Of a DNA stretch of 64,000 bases, positions 11,901 through 23,334 are shown one piece after another. Every line of letters begins with the position of its first letter. Positions within the stretch are counted from its first letter, which is position 1. Source of the DNA: Guillardia theta CCMP2712 (taxonomy: Eukaryota > Cryptophyceae > Pyrenomonadales > Geminigeraceae); contig NW_005434635.1 in NCBI RefSeq assembly GCF_000315625.1, positions 192,730 through 256,729 of the forward strand, read 5' to 3'. The position numbers and the translations under genes are program-made. Below the pieces are notes generated by a model, which saw only the letters and a list, made by a program, of their open reading frames with translations, did not search any database and was not told where the DNA came from.

Positions 11901-14900
11901 TCAGCGAGCACAGCGAGACCAGGAGGACCCACCGTTGATGTATGACGCGCAGTCCACGCACAGGGAGGGCTCGTCGAACTGGAGGCGGAAGTACCGGGTC
12001 ACGCGTCCCGACGGACTCCCGTTGGCTATGGAGGTGGCGGCAGCAATGGGATCTTTCAGCTAGGAGGGGACGAGGTGAGAATGATGACACGAAGAAGTTG
12101 CAGGGTCTCACCTGGATCTCGAGAAGGTGGGCGTTGCTGGTGGACACGGTAGAGGAGGAGATGTCGCGAAGAGGTATCACCTACGAGGGATGAGGAAAAG
12201 AAGAAGGGAGAGAAAGGGAGTAGGGAGGAGGGAGGAGGGAGGAGGGAGGAGGGAGGAGGGAGGAGGGAGGAGGGAGGAGGGAGGAGGGAGGAGGGAAAGG
12301 TGAGTGACCTGAGTAACGACACCCTTGGCAATGTCTCCTCGAGCATCCGGGGCCACCAGGAGCATCGAGGCTTGATCCACCAGCAGGTAGCGGAAGACCC
12401 AGGTCCCCTGCTCATACGCCAGGCAGATCCTGTGAACTCCGAGAGCCTGGATGTCTTCCTCCAGGTTGTTTATGCAAGCCCCGACCTTCATGGTAGTCGA
12501 CGCCTGTACAGTGGAAGAGGGCCTCCCCGTCCCTCGGGTATTGCGTTCCTCCTCCTCCTCCTCTTGCTCCTCCTCCTCGACTCCCCCGCACAGCCAGTCG
12601 TGGAGGAAGCGCAGGAGGATCCACATCTGCGCCTTGTGGCGGAGGAAGTCAATCTCGGCCTTGGGGAGGGTTTTAGCTGGGGGAACTGCTGGGATGTTGC
12701 CGACGAAGGGGGGGAGGATCAGGATCGCGTCCGTTAAAATCGCCTCCACGTCAACTTCCTTCACGACGCTGAGCCCGTTGTCCTTCCCCAGCTGCTCCTC
12801 GGCGATGCAGATGAAGAGGTGGCTCCGATCGCCGTCTTCGAACTTGAGCATGTCGCTGATGAGGTGGACGGCGCTCTGCAGGGCGTCCAGCAGGATGCAG
12901 GCATGCTGGGGCAGGAGGAAGAGGCCCCTGGGGACCCGCCGCCCTGCTCGGAGCAGCGAAGGGATGGCAGAGCCGCAGGGGTGCGTGAGCTCAAGGAGGA
13001 TGTTGGCGGCCAGAGTCGCAGTGAAGAACCTCCTTTCAGCCTGTCGGGCCAGCAGCCCGAGGAGGAGGACGACCAGCTCGCTGTTGTAGCCTATCTGATG
13101 CTCGTCCAACGCCGTCAAGTCGCCTTCTGCTGCAGCAGGTGAGCCCTCAGACAGCAGAAGTCTCCTCCTCCTCCTGCTCCTCCTCCTCCTCCTCCTCCTC
13201 TCACCCGGAGATTCGAGGACGCTGTCCTCCAACCCCGGCGTCTCGACGTTGACATGCTTCACGTGGTTCGTCTCGTAGCTCCAGGTCGCCACCCCACGCA
13301 CGGCAGACTCTCCTCCCCCCTCGACCAAGCGCTTCCCCTCATCCCCTCTACTTATCTCACCCTCCTCCTGCAAGTTCTCCTCCTTGCTCCTCTTCTTCAC
13401 CTCGAGCATGTCAGCGCGCTGCTGGCACACGATCGCGCTCCTCAGCTCCTCACCTTGCGGCACCTCGTAGGAAGCAGCCCGCACTCCTCGAGCACGGCAG
13501 GAGAGGCAGAGCCCTTCTGGATGGCTGCGAGGACGCAAGTGAGAATCATCAGCACCGCGTGGTCCTCGTCCGCTGAGAGGTTGGTGAGGATAACGGGCCG
13601 GCACGTGTTTGGAGGGCCTCGCTCTGCTCACCCTTCAGACGCGCAGCGAAATCGACAGGAAGAAGCAAGAGGACAACCTGCCGCATCCTCGTCCATAGAG
13701 GAGTGAGGAGGCTTGCCGCGTGTGGACTTCTCCTCCATCTCGATGCTTTCCTGCATGACTTCCTGGCGGACAGCAACCAAGATGCCAGGACGAGCGCCCT
13801 CTGTTGCGTTGCCCTCTGTTGCGTTGACAGCGTGCGATCTGCGAGCCGTAGGTGTGCTTTGGAAGCAGGACAACCATCAGAACGTCATGATCACCACCAC
13901 GACCAACTCCTCCTCCTCCTCCTCCTCCTCCTCCTCCTCCTCCTCCTCCTCCTCCTCCTCCTCCTCCTCCGCCCCCTTTCCCCCTCCCCCTCCTCCTCTC
14001 CCCTTTGTTCTTCCTCCTCCCTCCTCTCCCAACCTCTCCCTCTCCTTCGTCCTCCTCCTCCTCCTTACCGAATCTGCGGGAAGTAAACCTCAGGGTCGTC
14101 ATCGCGGTTGGCGAACAGCGATCTGATGAGGAACTCGCTGAGGTCCTTGTCCTGCGACGCAGCTCATGAGCTCTCCGACCGCCGCCGCCTCCTCTCTTTC
14201 ACCTGGACGCTCCCCAGAGTCTGTGCTGCGATCAGAAGAGCCGCCTGCCGGTCGCATGGTCAGTGGAAAGTCAGTCAGCTAACAATGGACGAACAGGGAG
14301 CTGGAGGGGTTCAGTTGACAGGGCGTTTTCATGTGCTTTCTCGTCATAGTCCTCAGGTTTCTTCGATCCTCTTCTGTTCGCTCGGATGCTCTCGAAGCTC
14401 ATCTGCATCAAGAGCAGCTCAGTCCCTCGCGGATGCTCGCCCGCCCGACTTGCTCACCGGGACGACGAGTTTGTGCAGGAGCCGCGAGCCAAGAATCTTT
14501 CTCAGCGCAGGGAATCCGCAGCACATGATGTCATTGATGTAGTAGAAGTTGTCGATCTGTGCTCAAAAAGTGAGCTTGTGCTGGAAGAGTCCTACCCTCT
14601 CCACTCTCCACCTGTTCCTGGATGATCTTCTCAACTGAATACTTGATCGGCTGCAGGGCGTCAGTGTTGCTCCTGGAACAACCCCTCCTTTCACATTCAC
14701 CTTGGTCTCTCTGGGTGAAGTAGCAAACATGGCGTCGGTCAGAAGAGAATCCAACTCCCTGTACCGCCTTATCATCTCCCAGACGATGTTGGAGAAGAAC
14801 GGGACTGTGGTGGGAGGTCAGCCGCGCAAGCAGGCCGCAGGGTTGCCAGGCTCTCGACCACTCCTCACCTGCAGTCCTGTTGGCGATATACTCCCTCATC

Positions 14901-15715
14901 CCCACATCCTCGATCCCGTAGATGTTCAACGTCAAGGTGCGGACTGCAACTCGCACCATGTGGTCGTCATGGTTGTAGAACTTCAGCGCCTCGGTCAGGA
15001 GGGGGAACTCTTCCACAGAACGTCACGGGCAGGAGGGAGGTGGACGCGGCGTCACCTGGAGTCTTCCGCGCGTTGAAGAAGAAGTGGACGGTGTCCGCGT
15101 TGACGCGGAGGGAAAGCGCCTTCAGGAACGAGATATAGTACGCCATCAGCTCCTGCGGCTCTCGGCGTCATCACATGGCGGAGGAGCCGCACATGTCACC
15201 TCATCTTGGAAGTCGAACCTGTGGGTGATGAGCTCGTTCACGTGGTCGTTCGATAGGAGGTAGAAGATCAGCGACGAGTTGTTGAGGTTCTGCCAAGCAC
15301 TCCCATCAACCCGCACCCCCATCTCCTTGCACCATTGCGAACCTGGAAGAAGATGCTCAGGGATTGCAGAATCTGCACTTTCATCGGCTTTGCTGTTCTG
15401 CGCGATGGTTCAAGAAACCCCAGCAACTTCTCAAGCATGCGCTTCTGTACCACACCGGGTGCGGTCAGCGCCAACCATGCACAAGTCACTTGCCCGCACC
15501 TCCATGAAGAACTCTGTAATCAGCGCGTCGTGCTTGTCGCCCCACGTCACTAGCTCAGCGATCTCACGGACGGTCTCCACCATCATGTCCACATTGCTCA
15601 GGGTAACTAGAGGATTCCGCTCGATGATGTTCAGGAGGTGGGCTAGGTACGCTGTAGAGAATCGTTCCACCGGCGCCAACCCCAGCGCCTCCCCCAGCTT
15701 CTTCAGGATGGACAT
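11901..15715 (-). CDS. CLEC16A: CLEC16A/EMA/GOP-1 homologue (FPL domain)
   Basis: Reading the minus strand from ATG at 15715, exons 15715-15500, 15444-15343, 15289-15200, 15152-15056, 15009-14869, 14804-14701, 14650-14612, 14556-14458, 14244-14203 and 14151-14069 join in phase. They contain the FPL domain: LITEFFME, then [48 protein letters not shown] and [12 protein letters not shown], in the order seen in human CLEC16A. The middle (about 14.0-13.2 kb) has several small exons I could not fix. A long exon follows (about 13.14-12.30 kb, including [21 protein letters not shown]), then two short exons ending at the TGA at 11903-11901. Family members act in endolysosome maturation and mitophagy. 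Whether an exon lies in 14400-14330 is open. Confidence 0.88.
12217..12297. repeat. heptanucleotide (GGAGGGA)n array
   Basis: About eleven head-to-tail copies of a 7-base GGAGGGA unit lie in an intron near the 3' end of the CLEC16A homologue, just after the exon that ends in the GVVTQ codons. Confidence 0.9.
13908..13971. repeat. (TCC)n microsatellite in CLEC16A intron
   Basis: About twenty uninterrupted TCC triplets lie in an intron of the minus-strand CLEC16A homologue. The poly-Ser and poly-Leu frames read here are artefacts of the repeat. Confidence 0.95.
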
Positions 15716-16329
15716 CCTGTTGCTCCGCAACCTTCCCCCCCCCGCCACCTTCACCCTCGAAGTCGATCGATCAGCGGCTACCTGACTCGCCCGCTCCTCC
15801 TACTCTCCCCCTCCTCGCTTCTCCTTCCATCCCTCACAGCGCTATCGATTGCTGCATCGATTGCCTTCTCAATCCTTAGCCTCGTCCCCGCGCAAACCAA
15901 AGTCACCACCCTGGCGTGGATACCCCTTCTTTGGAATACCCCACCCTGATAAAATGCTGTTGAGAATTGAAAAAATTACCCCTCTTTTGAAGACGAGAAG
16001 ACTACCCTCACCCCTTAGATCCTGAGCCCGAGGCCGGACATGGGGGAGGGAGCGACGGCAAACGAAGTTTGTGAGACGTTGCGAGGAGGGAAGAGGAGGA
16101 GGAGGAAGGGAGAGATTGCGTTGGCACCCAATGAATGCAGGTAGGCGTCATAGAGATGTGCTCCGACGTTGTGGGGCACGACTGAGTTGCGAGAGGAAAG
16201 GGAGATCATGGATAGGGTCTGTAGTTTGTGCTGTCTTTAGAGTGCAGATACATGTTTTTGCAGAAGATTCCATACGATTCAACATAAACTTGACGAATTC
16301 CTGATAGTTAGAGCGAATCGCAAGCTTCC
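15716..16329. other. divergent promoter region between CLEC16A homologue and phosphatase gene
   Basis: It separates two genes transcribed away from each other. The first part is pyrimidine-rich. About 15890-16020 carries TACCCC/CACCCT strings, the complement of the GGGGTA tracts elsewhere. No open frame here has coding character. Confidence 0.5.
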
Positions 16330-17094
16330 ATGTTGAACGAGAATGCGTTGGACGACGAAATTGTTATCGTTTTCATGTGTAAATCGAACAGTGCCCGGTA
16401 TACTGTTCATATCGCCTTGTAACCGCAAGATTCCAATTGCTCACTCTGATCCTACAGTTCCGTTGTAGCTGAATGTATCGCAAGGAAGAAGTGGCAAGGT
16501 CAGGGCTGCCAAGAGCCAGCTCTTGACGGCTGTCCGTTCCCAGGGTGGGAGGGTACAAAGAAAAGTTTCTACTCAGCAGGAACTCAAATCAAGAAGGATT
16601 CTTCATCAAGTACAGGCATCAAAATCGGCGTCACAAAGGCACTGGAGCGAGCAGGATATGACATACTGGGGCTCCGCTCTAAGGGGATAACGTCTTTGAC
16701 CGAAGAGCTAGGGGATCGGAGGATCCACTATGGTATGCCCTGGGTTTCAGCCTCCCTTGGCCTGACAGGTTTGCAGTTGTGACGATGTGCTGCGAGGCCG
16801 AGGGAGATCTCAAGTGCAACGTCACTGTACGAAGAGCGTTGGGGCTGGAGAGCGCCAACCCGTTGGTGCCCAAGCATCTTAGCTTCCCGGTCTGCGCTCC
16901 TACCGACGCTTGTCGGCGAGAAGGACTGACAGGTTTGCCGCAAGTCGAGCATGCTCGAGTGCCGATCAGTGATTGATTTCATGGCAGGAGAAGAAGAAGC
17001 TGCAAATCCTTTCTACGACAGACTGATCCATGACGTCGAGTGTTTCGTCGAACAGCTTCCAACTTTCCTTAACTCTGCAGAGCCAATGAAATAG
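16330..17094 (+). CDS. low-molecular-weight tyrosine phosphatase/ArsC-type protein
   Basis: Exons 16330-16397, 16458-16732, 16777-16889 and 16933-17094 give 205 residues; the introns are 60, 44 and 43 bp. The first intron interrupts the arginine codon of the catalytic loop. Splicing restores IVFMCKSNSAR, the CX5R phosphate-binding loop placed right after the first beta strand as in LMW-PTPases and thioredoxin-type arsenate reductases. Also family-like are FYSAGTQ, the ALERAGYDILGLRSKGI segment (compare ArsC 'GID..GHRSK'), YVVTMCCEAEGDLKC with clustered cysteines, and a C-terminal helix ending VEQLPTFL. Substrate (arsenate or phosphotyrosine) cannot be told. The third intron is the least certain: read through, the frame ends at 16976 without the C-terminal helix. 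Confidence 0.75.
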
Positions 17095-17988
17095 ATCCAA
17101 CGGTTGTAAATAACTCGGAGTGTCGTGACCTCATGCGGCTTGATGTTGATGCGCCTGCCCATACGCATTGCAGTCATGTGGCCGCCTATTCCTAACGGTG
17201 TTCTTTTGGACTCGCCGCGCGCGGCCCCGGCCGCCCGGGCCGGGAGCCTGCGCCGCGGCCCGCCGGGCCCGCCGCCCGCCGCCCGGGCCAGCCCCGGGCA
17301 GTCCGTCCGGGCGGCCCGGCTGCAGCGAGCCCAGGCTGACTCAAGTCACTGAGTCGGAGTGGCCCGCGGCCCTTCAAGTTTCAAATTTGGCCGCAAGTGA
17401 CTACCGTACAGTGGGCCGGGCCCGGACCCGGCGGGCCGCCCGAGTCGCTGCCGGCCCAGGCCGGGCTGTGCATGGCCGGGCCGGGCGCGGCGGCGGCAGC
17501 CTCGGCTGGGCAGTGGCGCCTCAGTGCCAGCCTTGAAGCCCGGGTCCGCCGGGACTCCGGGACGGTCACCGGGTACGGCACGGTCGCCGGGCGGCCGCCG
17601 GCCGGGCCCCCGGGCCCCGCGGCGGGCCCCGCAGGAGCCAGCACCCGACTCGGGTCGGAGCCTGCGAGTGTGCACCAACTGTACCATACAAAACTTTTGT
17701 TACTATACTTCTTTCCGTATTCCAGAATTAAGTATACAGATACAAATATATAAGTAAATATAAATTGTACTATGAAACCAAACAGTATAATACAACTAGT
17801 TTCAATATGGTACTATACAGAACTGCCTCCGGTACTGACCGAATTCCTCCTACGGTCCACCAACAATTGGACCACCGGTACTTTCTACAGGATATCGACT
17901 GAGCGATTCGGGGGTGAGGTGGGGGCATCAAGGTGGGGCGGGCCTGGGGGCGAAGAGACGCGTAGACGCGGAGAGCCGCGCGGGCAGG
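17095..17988. other. intergenic: large GC-rich island then AT-rich GTAC tract
   Basis: About 17200-17650 is one of the GC-richest stretches in the window, built of GGCCCGG/CCGGGCC strings with AGTCACTGAGTC near its middle. It drops sharply to AT-rich sequence at 17660-17880 with many GTAC, TATAC and GTACCG pieces. Open frames in the island are composition artefacts. The collagen-like gene starts just downstream. Confidence 0.6.
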
Positions 17989-19456
17989 ATGGCGCGATGG
18001 CGACTGATGGCGGGCGTTGGAGGGGCGATGGCGCTCCTCCTCGTGGCCGTTGTGACCCTCCAAGTAAGAGAAGATGAGCATGCAGCACTCCTTCAAGAGT
18101 ACGTGCAGCCTGCACGCATGCAGCAGCTCCCAGAGTTCTCGGTAGCAGGGACCATGCAAACCGGTGCCCCAGCACCCCAAGGCATTCCCCTGTCTTTCCA
18201 GCTTCCCGTGCCTCTTCCAGCCCCATCCCCTCCTGCACCAACTGTGATCACTGTGGGACCAAGGCCAAAGAAGGCTCCAGTCTGCAAGCGCTGTGAGAGG
18301 CAGATGCGCGAGATCAAGGTGAGAGGGCACTTCTCGGGAACCCAGCTACAAGTGATGTGATTGTTTTTGTGTTTTGCAGCGCATGATCAAGCGCATTAAG
18401 AGACAGAATGAGAAGGCTGACGACCTCATGGAGAAGCAAGATGACATGATTGCCAGCTACAAGGAACGCATGGAAGAGGCTGTTGAGAAGGTCAAGGACA
18501 AGCTCTACGAGAAGGCCAAGCAGTACAAGAGAGTTATCTCTGATCTCAAGACCCAGCCTGGCCCCCCCGGTCCTCCGGGTGTTCCAGGAAAGCCAGGAAG
18601 CAATGGTCTCCCAGGCAAGCCTGGAGCTCCAGGAGACACTGGACCTCCTGGACCTCAAGGAGCCACGGTAAGCTCGGATTTTAGATCTCGCACTCTCATT
18701 AGCTCTGGGGGTTGTGGGCGTGCTCTGATGTTCATTCGTATTTCAGGGACCTCCTGGAGAGCAGGGACCTCAGGGAATCACTGGTGCTATTGGACCTCCG
18801 GGCCCTCGTGGTCCCGTAGGACCTGAAGGTACAGAAGACCTTTCCATGCCTGGACCTTTGTGTTGACTTCGGCCTGTAGGACGTGTTGGACCTCGTGGTC
18901 CTCAGGGACCTAACGGACCTCTCGGACCTTCTCTCAACCAGCTCTGTGAAAAGATTGGCGGAATGACTTACAAGGGTGTTTGCTTCAAACGTAAATCCAG
19001 CAAACATGTACATGAATCACGACTTACTTGTGATTCAGGTTCCAAGCTTATTGGGAACTCCGACAACTTCCCCCCAGATTGCAACGTGTACAATCCTCGT
19101 GCAAGCTGGCAGGAGAGCGACTACGTTGCCCTTCAGAGAATGTTCAAGGATAGACCTACTTGGGAGGAGATCAACCGCAATGCCAAGGGAGGTCTTTGCA
19201 CTAACTTCAGGGCCACTCTTGCCTTCGAGCAGCACGAGGTGAGAATGTTCTTACGTGCATATTCCTCCTTCCTTACCTTTGATCTTCAGAGCCCTGTCGG
19301 AGTTTGGGCCAACCAGAACAGTTTTGTCTTCTCACCTGTGAACGGGCGACCCCAGTGCCAGGTAAAGACTCTGTCATGAATAACGGGAGTAGTTTGACAT
19401 GTTGCCAGATGTACGGAGATAACACGGTCATGGCCGTTTATGCTTGCCAAGTTTAA
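17989..19456 (+). CDS. membrane-anchored collagen-like protein
   Basis: Exons 17989-18318, 18380-18667, 18747-18828, 18880-18990, 19039-19238, 19290-19361 and 19409-19456 give 376 residues in phase. A short basic N-terminus is followed by a hydrophobic signal anchor ([12 protein letters not shown]), a Pro-rich stretch, a CKRCERQ motif and a charged coiled coil. Next come about 25 Gly-X-Y triplets running uninterrupted across three splice junctions. The C-terminal domain of about 110 residues is Cys-containing ([32 protein letters not shown]). The layout of a type II anchor, coiled coil, collagen helix and globular head resembles animal membrane collagens and trimeric scavenger receptors. I do not recognise the head domain. 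An in-frame ATG at 17914 is possible, but the start at 17989 places the anchor better. Confidence 0.85.
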
Positions 19457-19606
19457 GGATAGGATCTCTCTGAAATTTTTATTGAACGCACCAGTACATT
19501 CCAACTTTTGGAATTTTGCATTTCTTTGTGCGATGTAGTTCATATGTCATCAAATGACCCAGTACAATGACGCAACCAATGAGTGGTCAAACGACACAGT
19601 TGCTGA

Positions 19607-20935
19607 CTACTCACGACGAAACCAGTCGATGGCACCGCCTACCGCGATAGTCTGGAAGGAAATCAAGGAGAAGAAAAACCAATCAAACACATACCACCAG
19701 ACACACTAAGATGAGAATAATCAACGTGAAAGTCGAAAGTGGGGTGATTTCCCGCAGCTGCTCACAGTTACCATCGACCAGTCAATCTAACAACCTTCAC
19801 CGGATTCTTGCAGATGTACACGTCTTTGACGCTTGTAGTTGAGGATGCAGACGTGTTTGTGCTCTGAGAGGGTTCAGACAAGATCGACAAGTCCAAGGGA
19901 ATACCGATGTAGAAGAAGAGCTCGTGCCAGTCCCGGTACACAGAGAGGTATTGCAGCATGAGACTGTCATGCCGCTGTAATTACCTGCCATAGACGGTGA
20001 CCAAAAATACGTTTAGACCAAGAAGTCAAACTTCACCTGAGGTCACTTGGGTCTTTAGTCCGTTGCATGTCAGGTTCAAAGTTCCGTCGTAGCAACCCGC
20101 TGGAGTCTGATAAACGATTCAAACTCATTGAAAGAATATGGATGAATTAATGAATGACCGCTGTTGATCCGTTGAAGACCTGCAGGCATGCTAGAGGTGT
20201 GACTGTACAATCCTGCAATGTGGTACCCTACACCAAAATCTCAGGACCTTCGCAAATCTTTCTCTTTGTGTTCAATCGATGATCACCTTCGCACACTGAA
20301 AGGTAGTGCCTGCTCTGCGGTCCTCAAAGGGAACCTCAACATCCAACTGTCTCCGTGCTGAAGTCATGGTGAGCGAAGGATCTACGGTCGGAGCTTGAGC
20401 AAGCTTCTTGAAACCGACGCATTGGTTGCAGCTGTTTCACAACAGGTCAGAACACTCGTGGCTCGCATGCCAACGATTGTGCCTGGTTGTGTTGCAGCAG
20501 AAAACTTCGGAATCAACACCTGCTCCTTGACCCATGAAGGGGATCTTCTTCCTGAAAAGCGCACCCACGTACGGACATGTAACGGAGATGTTGACCGCGC
20601 CGATGAGCTCCAGGAGACACCCCCCGGTGGTGTACGATTTCCCTCCGATCGTTGCTGTATACTGCACACAGAAGTCTGTAGGTGAAGCACAGGCGAGCTC
20701 AGTCGACTTGTCCTTCCATGAGCCCTTCTGGATCATGGCAGGAAGTTTCCCATTGTCTAGAGCTTGTCCTCGACACTTCAGTCCAGCAGATGCGTTCTGA
20801 GCGCTGCCTTGAGGAAAGAATGCAGCTGTTCAGCAAGACGTATCAGAGATGCATTCATCACATTCATCGCAACAGTGTCTCCGATCAAATCTCACCGCAA
20901 AGGACGACGAGGTAGAGTTTTAGATTGAGCGCCAT
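19607..20935 (-). CDS. membrane protein with two Ly6/uPAR-like cysteine domains
   Basis: Nine exons (20935-20896, 20807-20483, 20431-20287, 20212-20180, 20106-20037, 19984-19905, 19863-19801, 19757-19695, 19651-19607) give 287 residues. A signal peptide (LKLYLVVLC) precedes two extracellular cysteine domains. Each closes with the Ly6/uPAR signature of a CC pair followed by a Cys four residues on: FCCNTTSCNQC in the first, SCCNTSLC in the second. Domain 2 is short (DCTVTPLAC, GCYDGT, LTCNG). A Ser/Thr-rich stalk, a membrane helix (TLIILILVCLV) and a short basic tail follow. The intron at 20482-20432 (51 bp) appears to use GC-AG. Only that choice restores phase and the Cys pattern. Ligand unknown. 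An alternative is an unrelated Cys-rich fold. Confidence 0.7.
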
Positions 20936-22930
20936 TCCTTGAGATATCATGATGAATCAGCTGGTTGGTAGGAATACATTTCTGCACCACGTTACGAATG
21001 TCAGTGCCGTACAAAACGAGTCGACATGGCTGTCGAACGGGTTCAATTCGAAGCTAAAGACTCAAATAAAATGACAGTGAGTTACGATCGTGCAGACTGC
21101 GGAGTTAATCGAGTTGAAATCCCTTGGTACATCTAGACTTTGCGAGCAATATGATGCAACAGGAGGTGAGGGGTATTGAGAGTCAGAGCAAGCCACTGAT
21201 AACGACAGCTGCAATTGCGAGAACTCATGACACGGAAAGGTGATGTAGGAAGAGGGAATCTGCGCTGGCCATTAAACATATTGCTACGGGAAGCGGGAAA
21301 GTGGAGGGTTAACAAAGACCGCAGGAGATGGATTGGCTGTTGTGGTAGATTCAAGCTGAGCATGACATGTCGATCGTGGTGACGGTGATATCTACGCCCT
21401 GATCTCATGCGACTATCACACCATACAATGTACTACCGTAGAACCGCATTTGACCCAATCAACGCCATGGACGAACAGCCATGATGTCCTAGCATAGGGT
21501 GGGTGGGGTCCGAAGCTTTCATCTCAGGCAGGGGTGTAGAATCAATTGTCGGAATGCCTCATTGACCGGGGGGTAGGGTACTGCATGAGTCACCCAGTGA
21601 AAGGGAGGGCCATCAGGGGGTGGTCTCCACTCTGCCGGCACTGTCGTGACTGCAGTGGCCCGGAGTCTGGCGGCCTCGAGTGCGCGGGCGGCCGGGATCG
21701 GACCGTCTCGGGGCCCCACTCCGGGTCACTGAGAAGAGTCACTGGCACTCAACAGTCCCACGGTCGGACGGTCAAGATCTGTCTACCGTGCCGTACAGGC
21801 TGTGTGCAGTGCCTGACCGGGCCGGACCATTCATCGTCGCGGGGCCCACTGCCAGGGCCAGCACTGCCAGATTGCGGAGTTCCGGGCCGAGTTTGAAGTT
21901 AAAAAGGCTTCGGAAGTTCCGTCTGGCGGCCCGGGGGGCCTTGCCAGGCCCGGGAGGCTCGCTACCCGGTCCGCGCGCCCGGGTCCGGCGCGGCGCGCGC
22001 CGGGGGCCCCCGCGAGGCCCCGCTTCAGTTGCCGCACCCGGCTTCAAGCCGCTGACTCGCTGACCGGTACTACGGTATTAATGAGCGGCCCATGGTGCAG
22101 TCCCGCAGTGCCGTGCGGCATGGCGGCGCCCCGGGTCAGTCACTGGCCCGGCCATAATGACTACTGGTAGGCCCGGCATCCGATCATGGCAGTTCATGAT
22201 TATCAACACTGGCACTGAACCGTTCCGAACAGTCGGACGGTCCTGGATCGGACAGCCCGCCGCGGGGTCACAGGCTCGGACCCCGGTCCGGTGATCCGGC
22301 GGGGGGGCGCCGGCCGGGCCTGGCCCAGCGGCCCGGGCCCCTTGCCTGACTCTCTGTTCAAGGCTGCCACAGCCCGGCGCCGGGGCCGCCGGGCGGGGGG
22401 GGGCCCGGCCGCCGGGCGGCCGCCGTGCCACTGGCGGGCAGCGGCCAGCCTGATGCTGACAGGCTGTCGGACCGTCTGAGTCTCGGAAACGTACGACCGG
22501 GAATGCAGCAGGCCGGGATGTGTGCCGGAAGCGGCTCCCCCGGTAAAGTTCCGCATGACACCTGACCGCCCCCCCCCGCCGCCGGCACGCCGGGCTAGCC
22601 TAGTAGTACGGTACTCACGGTGACGAAACTTGAAAGTTGACAGAGACAAATCTCGAGATTGAATCTTGGACTGGAAGTCACTGTACCGGCAATTGCCAGT
22701 TCAGTGAGTGGCTTGTACCATCGTGATTCACTTAGTATGTGAGTTCCGGAATTTGTACCATGAATACCAACCGAGGTTCGAAGAATGAGTACAAAATACA
22801 GTACCGCAAAAATATCTTTTAGTACCGCATGGTACTATGCTACTATGACGATCAGGCTGGTCAATTTTAGACGCCCTCAGAGGTTTTGCCTTTTCACGAA
22901 AGGTTGCCGATTCGAAGCCGCCGCTGCGAA
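20936..22930. other. intergenic: longest GC-rich island
   Basis: 20936-21590 is ordinary non-coding sequence, with possible promoters of the flanking genes. About 21590-22620 is a kilobase of GGCCCGG, CGGGCC and CCGGCC strings interrupted by GTCACTGG, CGGTCGGAC and AGTCACTG pieces. From 22620 to 22850 it turns AT-rich with repeated GTACCG and GGTAC. Open frames in the island on both strands are composition artefacts. I see no transposase or RNA gene. Confidence 0.6.
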
Positions 22931-23334
22931 ATGCTGTTGCTTCAGCTCATTCCCATGACTCCCATGCTCTCCTCAGGCTACACCCGCGCCGATGGCATTA
23001 CCTTCGATGGCATTCCCAGTAAGAAGACGATCTTATCTCTTGCTGACGCTTGTCTGACTTGCTTGCTTTAGGCCAGGAGGGCTTCTGGATTGTGGACAGC
23101 TACAATGCCCCGTGAGTCAACCATGCCCCTCTCCTCCCTCGTTTGTTGGCTTGCGGTGATGTGTGAAATTTTCGCAGTGCCAGCGACCCATACAGAACGA
23201 CTGAGGTCAACATCGACACTCGTTATGGGGGAGGGATCGGTACCTCCGGCTTCAACGGGGGCGAGACCCCGATCTCAGATGGGTACTCGGCTGCGAGCAT
23301 CGGAGTGCCACTCTTCTCATACGGTGCCTCCTAA
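22931..23334 (+). CDS. small Gly/Tyr-rich protein of unknown function
   Basis: Exons 22931-23018, 23072-23111 and 23178-23334 keep phase and give 94 residues. The conserved-looking part reads GFWIVDSYNAPASDPYR, then an IDTRYGGGIGTSGFNGGETP run and a SYGAS end. The protein is rich in Gly, Ser and Tyr, with no membrane helix. The start is weak: the first 15 codons could instead be intron, since a good acceptor (CTCCTCAG) occurs just before the GYTRADG codons and the true first exon might be further upstream. I do not recognise the family. Confidence 0.5.

Noticed and set aside
17168-17753. Several overlapping open frames rich in Pro, Gly, Ala and Arg
   Set aside because: They follow the base composition of the GC island on both strands and lack start context, splice sites or domain-like sequence.
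21546-22649. Open frames on both strands of the largest GC island
   Set aside because: Same composition artefact; six-frame openness is expected in such GC-rich DNA with few stops.
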